Positions 1-5,392 of a stretch of 5,496 bases of DNA are shown here, in pieces (positions within the stretch are counted from its first letter, which is position 1; every line of letters begins with the position of its first letter). Source of the stretch: RGIG3135 sp964477115 (GTDB taxonomy: Bacteria > Actinomycetota > Coriobacteriia > Coriobacteriales > Eggerthellaceae); the NCBI GenBank assembly GCA_964477115.1, contig CAYZCY010000058.1:1-5496 (forward strand). The letters are read 5' to 3'. The translations under genes were made by a program, and so were the position numbers. The notes beneath the pieces are model-generated. The model searched no databases, was not told the DNA's origin, and saw nothing but the letters and a program-made list of their open reading frames with translations.

Positions 1-1
1 C

Positions 2-1642
2 TTAAGCGCGCTTGAGCTTCCTCAGCAGGCGCTTGATGAGCGAGGTGACAAAGCCAGCGTCCTTCACGTCGAACTTGATGGCAAGGCCGAAGGTCACCAC
101 AAGGCTTGTAAGGCCGCAGATCACGATATAGAGGAAGGCCTGCCCGATAGAGCCGCTCAGAGGCGCCAGATAGCTTGTAATAGCCCACAGGAGGCCTCCG
201 CCGACAATCGAGCCTGCAGCGCCCATGAGAGTGCCGAGAACGCAGGATTTAATCGTGCTCGACAGGTTCATGCGTCCGAGTCTCTTCCTCAGGATGGCAA
301 ACATCAGCACATCTCCCAAGCCGTAGAAGACTACCGAGGTCCAAGCGATGCTTTCAATGGGCAGAACGCCGCTGTTGGTGGCAAGCAGGATAAGGATGAT
401 CTGAAGCGCGCTCATGGCGAAATTGACCAGCGCATAGGAGTTCATCATGCGCAGGGCGCTGAACACCTTCATGAGATACATGTTGACGCCATAGATGGGA
501 AGGGAGAGGGCCAGGGCGCACAGGTATGAGGCAATGGCCCCAACGGCATCCGCGGTAAAGGCGCCTGCGTGGTAAAGGGTCACCAGAGGCGTGGAATACA
601 CGCATAAAAACATCGCCATGGGGATCATAAGGAAGAGGATCTGATTGCTTCCTCGGACGATGCCGCTCCTGATGCCGTCCCAGTCGTCTTCTGTCTGCAT
701 GTCGGATAGCTCCGTGAACATGGCGGTGGTGATGGGAACCACCAAGAAAGAGTAGGGGAAGGTATACCAGAGGCGCGAATAGGCCAAAATGGAGGGACCT
801 GCGTCGTCGTAGCTGTAGGCCGCGGCGTTTTGCACCGAAACCACGGCAAAAGAGCAGATGACAACGATTAGCGCCGGTATGCCGATGCGCAGGGTTTCGG
901 CGAGGGCTGGATCTTTGAGATTGATGTGCAATCGAAGCTTGATGCCGCACTTCTTGAGCGCGGGCCACTGCATGATCATCTGGACGAACACGCCAAGCGG
1001 GTTGCCGATGGCGATAACCCAAAGTGCGAGCTCGTAGTTCACGGGCAGCAGCAAGGGGTAGGCGAGGAAGGAAACGATGACAATGACATTGTGCGCCGCA
1101 GGGGCGATGGAAGACCAGAAGTAGTCCCTGTGGGCATTGAGCAAACCGGAGAAAACCGAGCTGATGCCGTAGAAGAGGATCTGTATGGCAAAGACGCGGA
1201 AGAGGAACACCGCGCTGGTCATTTCGGACTGATCCGAAAGGAAGCTTTGCGTGTAGATGATCTGAGCGGGAAAGGCGATGCAGAGTGCGCTGGCGATGCC
1301 AAGGCTCACGACAAGAATGGTGAAGATGTTCGAGGCGTATTCGTTGCCCGCTTCTTCGCCCAAGCGCTTTTTCACCGACATGTACACGGGCAGGAAGGCG
1401 GTGACAAGCATGCCGCCGACAACCAATTCAAACAGCATGTTGGGAAGGTTGTTCGCCACCTGATAGGAACTTGAGAGCATGGTGGAGCCCAAAGCGAAAG
1501 CCATGGCCCACGTGCGAATAAATCCGGTGATGCGCGAGATGATCGTGCAGATGCTGATAATGGCAGCCGAGGTGGTGATGGAGCGCTTTTCGATTTCACC
1601 CGCAGGTGCTTCGTGTTGAGCTCGTGCGAGCTTGTCGGTCAT
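2..1642 (-). CDS. murJ: MurJ/MviN-family lipid II flippase
   Basis: This 546-residue membrane protein belongs to the MurJ/MviN branch of the MOP exporter superfamily. Members flip the peptidoglycan precursor lipid II from the inner to the outer face of the cytoplasmic membrane. The sequence shows a short polar N-terminus (residues 1-20) and then repeated hydrophobic segments to the end, consistent with about 14 helices. Family motifs are visible: SRITGFIR at 36-43, LPNMLFEL at 66-73, GVFVQMIMQWPALKKCG at about 217-233, and YSRLWYTFP at 288-296. R37, R43 and R290 match the functionally important arginines R18, R24 and R270 of E. coli MurJ; the E. coli R52 position is not arginine here. The basic C-terminus (KRLLRKLKRA) is typical of an inner-membrane protein. 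The ATG at 1642 is the only plausible start, since no other start codon occurs before the first helix, although no good Shine-Dalgarno sequence precedes it. It is divergent from nadK. A related polysaccharide flippase is the main alternative, but the motifs favour MurJ. Confidence 0.93.
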   Translation of the reverse strand: MTDKLARAQHEAPAGEIEKRSITTSAAIISICTIISRITGFIRTWAMAFALGSTMLSSSYQVANNLPNMLFELVVGGMLVTAFLPVYMSVKKRLGEEAGNEYASNIFTILVVSLGIASALCIAFPAQIIYTQSFLSDQSEMTSAVFLFRVFAIQILFYGISSVFSGLLNAHRDYFWSSIAPAAHNVIVIVSFLAYPLLLPVNYELALWVIAIGNPLGVFVQMIMQWPALKKCGIKLRLHINLKDPALAETLRIGIPALIVVICSFAVVSVQNAAAYSYDDAGPSILAYSRLWYTFPYSFLVVPITTAMFTELSDMQTEDDWDGIRSGIVRGSNQILFLMIPMAMFLCVYSTPLVTLYHAGAFTADAVGAIASYLCALALSLPIYGVNMYLMKVFSALRMMNSYALVNFAMSALQIILILLATNSGVLPIESIAWTSVVFYGLGDVLMFAILRKRLGRMNLSSTIKSCVLGTLMGAAGSIVGGGLLWAITSYLAPLSGSIGQAFLYIVICGLTSLVVTFGLAIKFDVKDAGFVTSLIKRLLRKLKRA

Positions 1643-1666
1643 TAAAAGGGCTTTCTACGTATCGGA

Positions 1667-1672
1667 TATAAT
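1667..1672 (+). promoter_or_regulatory. nadK -10 element (TATAAT)
   Basis: A perfect sigma70-type -10 hexamer, TATAAT, lies 34 bases before the nadK ATG, which puts the predicted transcription start near 1679. The region where a -35 would lie (about 1643-1649, TAAAAGG) is a poor match to TTGACA, so this may be a weak or activator-dependent promoter. The hexamer overlaps the alternative ATG at 1671, which argues against that codon being the nadK start. Confidence 0.5.
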
Positions 1673-1677
1673 GTCAA

Positions 1678-1686
1678 ATCATAGCA
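1678..1686 (-). promoter_or_regulatory. murJ extended -10 element (TGCTATGAT)
   Basis: Read on the minus strand this is TGC-TATGAT, an extended -10 motif (TGn plus a 5-of-6 match to TATAAT). It predicts a murJ start site near 1671 and a leader of about 28 bases. No good -35 is seen, which is acceptable for an extended -10 promoter. A perfect TTGACA also lies on the minus strand at 1672-1677, but nothing resembling a -10 sits at a normal spacing from it, so I prefer the extended -10 reading. Confidence 0.4.
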
Positions 1687-1706
1687 AAACGGGAAGGCTT
1701 GGCTTC

Positions 1707-2666
1707 ATGCACATTCTCATCGTACGCAATAACTCCAACCCGCAGGCAATAGATGCTTCATTGCTGCTCTCGGCGTATTTTTCATCCCAGGGTATCAGCT
1801 ACTCCCTTCTCGATTCGACAGAGCTGTTTGCCGGTCTATCGCGGGAAAGAAGTGCTGAAATACTGGCTCGCAAACCCATGCTCGCCGTGGCTCTCGGAGG
1901 CGACGGTACCATTCTTCGCACGGCTCGTCTTTTCGGAAGCTTCGATGTGCCCATTCTGGGCATCAACTTCGGTCATCTGGGCTTTTTGGCCAATCCCTCA
2001 GATGACGGTGTCGTGAAAATAGTTGCTGAGGCCCTGTCGGGCAATGCGGTGCTCGAAAAGCGCGCAAACCTTCAGATTGACGTGGTTTTAGAAGGTGAGC
2101 GCGATCCTTTCGAGGACAGTCCCGCTGGACTGTATGACTTGGAAGAGGGGTATGATCTTGGCCTCGCCGATCTTGCCTGCGCCGTTGATGATGAACAAGG
2201 GTGCAACGGGCAGTCCCGCCGATCCTTCTTTGCCTTAAACGAGATGGCGATTACACGAGGAACCATGGGCCGCATCATTGATCTGACCTTGGATATATCG
2301 GGATCTCATATTTCCGATGTTCGCGGAGATGGCATGGTGGTTGCAAGCGCTACGGGATCTACGGCTTATGCGCTGTCGGCCGGAGGTCCTTTGGTTGCGC
2401 CGAGCTACATGGGTCTCGTGGTTGTCCCGCTGGCTCCCCATTCGATCCGATCCCGCGCCATTTTGACTGGGGAGAACGATGTGGTCATGGTTGATCTTGC
2501 GGACGATTACGCTACGCGTGAGGCGACGCTGTTTATCGACGGCGAGCTCGTTCCCTTCGATAAGCCCATCAGAAGGATCTACGTGCGCCGAGGTTCTTCC
2601 ACAACGAGCCTGCTTCGCTATTCAAACCGCAGCTTCTACGAGCACGCGGCAGCCACCTTCTTCTAA
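1707..2666 (+). CDS. nadK: NAD kinase
   Basis: This 319-residue cytoplasmic enzyme phosphorylates the 2'-hydroxyl of the adenosine ribose of NAD to make NADP. Family signatures are clear: the GGDGT motif at 64-68 with following TILRTAR, GINFGHLGFLA at 85-95, the NE pair at 178-179, the GDGMVVASATGSTAYALSAGG block at 207-227, PHSIRSRAI at 244-252 and FIDGE at 276-280. The ATG at 1707 is chosen because GGGAAGG lies about nine bases upstream and MHILIVRNN is a typical NadK beginning. An in-frame TTG at 1632 would overlap murJ, and the ATG at 1671 lies inside the predicted -10. The protein is somewhat longer than E. coli NadK (292 residues) because of an acidic stretch at 129-172, between the first nucleotide-binding motifs and the NE motif. 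The neighbours are not the recN/tlyA-type partners often seen beside nadK; here it is apparently monocistronic. Confidence 0.95.
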   Translation: MHILIVRNNSNPQAIDASLLLSAYFSSQGISYSLLDSTELFAGLSRERSAEILARKPMLAVALGGDGTILRTARLFGSFDVPILGINFGHLGFLANPSDDGVVKIVAEALSGNAVLEKRANLQIDVVLEGERDPFEDSPAGLYDLEEGYDLGLADLACAVDDEQGCNGQSRRSFFALNEMAITRGTMGRIIDLTLDISGSHISDVRGDGMVVASATGSTAYALSAGGPLVAPSYMGLVVVPLAPHSIRSRAILTGENDVVMVDLADDYATREATLFIDGELVPFDKPIRRIYVRRGSSTTSLLRYSNRSFYEHAAATFF

Positions 2667-2683
2667 TTGAATCTGCAAATGAA

Positions 2684-2706
2684 AAGGGCCGCGAGATGCG
2701 GCCCTT
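2684..2706 (-). terminator. Intrinsic terminator between convergent nadK and DUF1846 genes
   Basis: A perfect 9-bp stem, AAGGGCCGC paired with GCGGCCCTT, closes a five-base loop (GAGAT). It lies 17 bases after the nadK stop and 23 bases after the DUF1846 stop. On the minus strand the stem runs into TTTTCATTTG, a moderate U-tract, so it should terminate the DUF1846 transcript best. On the plus strand the stem is followed by GAAGTATCG with no U-tract, so termination of nadK here would be weaker or need another factor. Confidence 0.75.
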
Positions 2707-2729
2707 GAAGTATCGTTGAGGCTTTGCCC

Positions 2730-4211
2730 TTACTTGTGGTAGTAGCGATGCTGCTCGTACTTGGGTTCGCAGCAAACGTTGATGCCAAGCGTCCTGTAGA
2801 GCTTTTCGTCGGTCGAGGAAATGATGACTGAGAAGAAGGCATCGCAGCCACGCAGCTTATCGGCGTTGTCGATGAGGGCTTCCGCAAGGGGGTTGTTCAC
2901 CGAACTCACGGAAAGAGCCAAGAGGGTCTCGTCGGAATGCAGGCGCGGGTTTTGGCTGTGGAGATGCTCGGTCTTTAGATGACAGATGGGTTCGATGACC
3001 TCATCGCTGATGACGTCGATATCGTCGGGAACACCGGCAACGCCCTTGAGGGCGTTCATCAGAAGCGAAGATGCGGCGCCAAGCAGGTTGCTTGTCTTGC
3101 CTGTCACCACGCGGCCGTCGGGAAGCACCATGGCGCCTGCGGGGGCGCCTGTTGTCTCCTCTTTGAGCAAAGCGGCGCTGCGTGCAGGCGAGAAGTTGGA
3201 GTTAACGCCCGCCTTGTTCATGAGGATCTCAAGTTTGGCGAGGTCGCGTTCGCAGTCACCCGTGCGCTTGTGCTCGACGGCGGTTTGGAAGTAGCGACGA
3301 ACTATTTCCATCTTGGATGCGTTGCGGCAAGCCTCATCATCGATGATGGCGAGACCGGCCATGTTGACGCCCATGTCCGTGGGGGACTGATAGGGGCTCT
3401 CCCCGAGGATGTGCTCCATCATGCTCTTGAGCACGGGGAAGATCTCGACGTCACGGTTGTAGTTGGTGGTGGTGACCCCGTATGCGTCCAGATGGAAGGG
3501 ATCGATGATGTTGTCGTCGCCAAGGTCGGCGGTGGCAGCTTCGTAGGCAATGTTAACCGGGTGGGTCAGTGCGAGGTTCCATACGGGGAAGGTTTCGTAC
3601 TTGGCATAGCCAGCCTTCACGCCGCGCTTGTTTTCGTGATAGAGCTGAGAAAGACAGGTTGCCATCTTGCCGGAACCCGGGCCGGGTGCGGTTACCACTA
3701 CGAGAGGACGGGAGGTCTCGATAAAGTCGTTCTTTCCGAAACCGTCGTCGCTTGCGATTGCCTCGATGTCATGCGGGTAGCCGGGAATGCTGTAGTGAAG
3801 GTAGCTCGTGATGCCCATGGCGTTTAAGCGCTTGCGGAAGGCGTCCGCAGCTGCTTGGTTTGCATAGCGGGTCAAGACGACGCTGCCGATGTAAAAGCCC
3901 ATGCCGCGGAAGATATCCATCAGGCGCAGCACGTCTTCGTCGTAGGTGATACCAAGGTCTCCGCGAACCTTGCTCTTTTCGATGTCGTTTGCATTGATGG
4001 CGATGACGATCTCTGCCTCATCGACAAGGCTCTGAAGCATCTTGATCTTCGAGTCGGGTGCAAAACCGGGCAACACGCGCGATGCGTGGTAGTCGTCAAA
4101 GAGCTTACCGCCAAACTCCAGGTAGAGCTTACCCCCGAACATGGCGATGCGCTCGCGAATGCGCTCTGCTTGCAGGGAAATGTACTTCTCGTTGTCGAAA
4201 CCGATCTGCAT
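2730..4211 (-). CDS. DUF1846 (UPF0371) family protein of unknown function
   Basis: This is a full-length 493-residue member of the DUF1846/UPF0371 family, recognised from its beginning (IGFDNEKYISLQAERIRERI), the central VVVTAPGPGSGKMATCLSQL (171-190) and the later VVTGKTSNLLGAASSLLMNALK (368-389). To my knowledge these proteins are about 500 residues long and have no assigned biochemical role. No signal peptide or membrane segment is visible, so it is probably cytoplasmic. Two glycine-rich P-loop-like pieces stand out. APGPGSGKM at 175-183 does not strictly fit Walker A, while GRVVTGKT at 366-373 does fit GxxxxGKT. Whether either binds nucleotide is unknown. The ATG at 4211 is preceded by GAGGAAAGC, with AAGGAG slightly further upstream. 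It is convergent with nadK and divergent from xerD, so it appears to be transcribed alone and its neighbours give no functional clue. Family assignment is firm; function is open. Confidence 0.9.
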   Translation of the reverse strand: MQIGFDNEKYISLQAERIRERIAMFGGKLYLEFGGKLFDDYHASRVLPGFAPDSKIKMLQSLVDEAEIVIAINANDIEKSKVRGDLGITYDEDVLRLMDIFRGMGFYIGSVVLTRYANQAAADAFRKRLNAMGITSYLHYSIPGYPHDIEAIASDDGFGKNDFIETSRPLVVVTAPGPGSGKMATCLSQLYHENKRGVKAGYAKYETFPVWNLALTHPVNIAYEAATADLGDDNIIDPFHLDAYGVTTTNYNRDVEIFPVLKSMMEHILGESPYQSPTDMGVNMAGLAIIDDEACRNASKMEIVRRYFQTAVEHKRTGDCERDLAKLEILMNKAGVNSNFSPARSAALLKEETTGAPAGAMVLPDGRVVTGKTSNLLGAASSLLMNALKGVAGVPDDIDVISDEVIEPICHLKTEHLHSQNPRLHSDETLLALSVSSVNNPLAEALIDNADKLRGCDAFFSVIISSTDEKLYRTLGINVCCEPKYEQHRYYHK

Positions 4212-4263
4212 GCTTTCCTCGAGTCTCCTTCGTTGCTATCTTCGCACCCAAGTCAGGCGGGCT

Positions 4264-4278
4264 ACGCGCAAGGCGCGT
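4264..4278 (-). other. Perfect hairpin in the DUF1846 leader
   Basis: ACGCGC and GCGCGT form a perfect 6-bp stem around a three-base loop, in the stretch expected to be the 5' leader of the DUF1846 transcript about 50 bases before its ATG. There is no U-tract, so it is not a typical terminator. It may stabilise or structure the leader, or be a small protein-binding palindrome. It is short enough that chance is possible. Confidence 0.35.
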
Positions 4279-4306
4279 TGTGCAGCCGATAGAGTGCTTT
4301 GCACAA
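4278..4306. promoter_or_regulatory. Inverted repeat at the predicted DUF1846 start site (possible operator)
   Basis: TTGTGCA at 4278-4284 and TGCACAA at 4300-4306 are exact 7-base inverted arms separated by 15 bases. The dyad begins at about the transcription start predicted from the TATAAT at 4313-4318 on the minus strand, a classic position for a repressor site. The same bases could also form a hairpin at the 5' end of the transcript. No regulator can be named from the sequence. Confidence 0.35.
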
Positions 4307-4312
4307 AACTAA

Positions 4313-4318
4313 ATTATA
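4313..4318 (-). promoter_or_regulatory. DUF1846 gene -10 element (TATAAT)
   Basis: The minus strand reads GGTTATAATTTAG, with a perfect TATAAT hexamer about 100 bases upstream of the DUF1846 ATG in a locally AT-rich patch (AAACTAAATTATAAC) within GC-rich surroundings. The predicted start is near 4306, giving a leader of about 95 bases. No convincing -35 is present at 16-18 bases; the best is CAGTCA at 4335-4340, with three matches. Confidence 0.5.
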
Positions 4319-4377
4319 ACCAAGCGACGTGGGCTGACTGAGGGCAATTTGGCTTCTGCCGAGTTGATGCGGGTGGG

Positions 4378-4399
4378 GGGTTGGCGACGGGTTGGCGCC
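4378..4399 (+). repeat. Two-copy 11-bp tandem repeat upstream of xerD
   Basis: GGGTTGGCGAC (4378-4388) is followed at once by GGGTTGGCGCC (4389-4399), a 10-of-11 match with a period of one helical turn. It sits about 45 bases upstream of the predicted xerD -10, where an activator or repressor site could lie. It is embedded in a G-rich tract that begins GGGTGGGGGG at 4371. No known operator is recognised. Confidence 0.4.
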
Positions 4400-4422
4400 G
4401 CCGTTTCCGCGGGGTGCGAAAG

Positions 4423-4451
4423 GTGCCAATGTGGGGAAAAAGGGCTATGAT
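4423..4451 (+). promoter_or_regulatory. xerD promoter (GTGCCA-17-TATGAT)
   Basis: A -35-like GTGCCA at 4423-4428 (4 of 6 matches to TTGACA) and a -10 TATGAT at 4446-4451 (5 of 6) are separated by the optimal 17 bases. The predicted transcription start is near 4458, about 40 bases before the xerD start. This is the best-balanced sigma70-type promoter in the window. Confidence 0.5.
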
Positions 4452-4495
4452 GCGAAAAGCTGAGCAAAGGCTTTCATGCGATATCGGGGAGGTGT

Positions 4496-5392
4496 TTGAC
4501 CGTGCGTGCAATTGTGGGAGAGTATATATCGCATCTGCGTATCGAGCGCGGAAGCGCGGCGCGTACGGTTGAAGCTTACGAGCGCGATCTGTCCGATTAC
4601 GTGGGCTTCCTCGAATCGACGGGAATTACCGATATCGACGAGGTTGATAGGACGACGCTTCTCGCCTACGAAGCGGATCTCTTTGCGAAAAGCTACGCTG
4701 CGTCAAGCGTCAAGCGCCGCATTTCCGTGGTAAAGGGCCTTCATAAGTTTGCCGTGTCAGAAGGCTATGCGAAGAAAAACATAGCTGACGCATTGCCTTT
4801 GCCCAAGGTCCCCGAAAGGCTTCCTGACGTGCTGAGCATCGAGCAGCTTAGCGTCATGCTCGACGCGTACGAAGGCTCTGATCCGGCTATTTGTCGCACG
4901 CGGGCTATTCTCGAATTGCTGTACGGCTGCGGCCTGCGCGCAAGCGAGCTCTGCGGTCTTGATCTGGGTGCTTTGCATCTTGACGAAGGTTTTCTGCGAG
5001 TTGTTGGCAAGGGTAGCAAGGAGCGTATCGTTCCCGTGTCCGGCGCGGCGCTTGAAAGCTTGCAGGTCTATCTGGACACAGGGCGCAGCCATTACCTCAA
5101 GGCGGGTCGCCCTATGCCTGCAGCGGTGTTCCTGAACGCACGAGGTACAAGACTGTCTCGTCAAACGGTTCACAAAATAGTTGCTGAGGCGGGTTTGTTA
5201 ATTGGATGCAGGAACCTGCACCCTCACACGCTGCGTCACTCTTTCGCTACGCATATGCTTCAAGGCGGCGCTGATCTGCGTGTTATCCAGGAGATACTCG
5301 GTCATTCCGATATATCCACGACGCAGATTTACACGCACATCGACCGCACTCACCTTCGCGCTGAATATCTGAGCGCCCATCCACGTGCGTAG
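4496..5392 (+). CDS. xerD: Tyrosine recombinase XerD
   Basis: XerD is a site-specific tyrosine recombinase that works with XerC at the chromosomal dif site to resolve chromosome dimers before division. The N-terminal core-binding domain spans about residues 1-85 (EYISHLRIERG, RTVEAYERDL, SVKRRISVVKGLHKF). The catalytic domain follows from about 105. All catalytic residues are present: R148 (GLRAS), K172 (GKGSKER), H244 and R247 (HPHTLRHSFATHML), H270 and nucleophile Y279 (LGHSDISTTQIYTHI). The numbering and the 298-residue length coincide with E. coli XerD, and the C-terminal HPRA ending also matches, so XerD fits better than XerC or an integrase. The start is uncertain by two codons. TTG at 4496 is only three bases from the strong ribosome site GGGGAGG (4486-4492), while GTG at 4502 is nine bases away and may be the real start, giving 296 residues. 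No phage or integron features surround it, supporting a housekeeping role. Confidence 0.93.
   Translation: MTVRAIVGEYISHLRIERGSAARTVEAYERDLSDYVGFLESTGITDIDEVDRTTLLAYEADLFAKSYAASSVKRRISVVKGLHKFAVSEGYAKKNIADALPLPKVPERLPDVLSIEQLSVMLDAYEGSDPAICRTRAILELLYGCGLRASELCGLDLGALHLDEGFLRVVGKGSKERIVPVSGAALESLQVYLDTGRSHYLKAGRPMPAAVFLNARGTRLSRQTVHKIVAEAGLLIGCRNLHPHTLRHSFATHMLQGGADLRVIQEILGHSDISTTQIYTHIDRTHLRAEYLSAHPRA

Noticed and set aside
926..1474. A 182-codon open frame on the plus strand opposite murJ.
   Set aside because: The translation is highly charged and low in complexity (many H, D, E, G), as expected for the complement of a hydrophobic membrane protein gene. No family resemblance is seen.
1652..1679. 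A dif-like half site, since ATATAATGTCAAAT resembles the XerD-binding side of actinobacterial dif sites.
   Set aside because: The left half of the 28-base stretch matches poorly to the consensus I remember, and the same bases are better explained as the nadK -10 region. A search of the complete genome for a full dif would settle it.
2979..3827. A 282-codon open frame on the plus strand opposite the DUF1846 gene.
   Set aside because: It lies entirely antisense to a well-recognised full-length protein, its translation is rich in Gly, Val, His and Cys without any domain signature, and no ribosome site precedes it. It is explained by the codon bias of the real gene.
3855..4292. An open frame of 145 codons on the plus strand, antisense to the 5' part of the DUF1846 gene and running into the intergenic region.
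   Set aside because: It has no convincing ribosome site or domain, and most of it mirrors the real gene.
4496..5392. The recombinase as the integrase of a mobile element or integron.
   Set aside because: Length, catalytic residue numbering and C-terminal ending match chromosomal XerD. No attachment-site repeats, tRNA or cargo genes are visible nearby.
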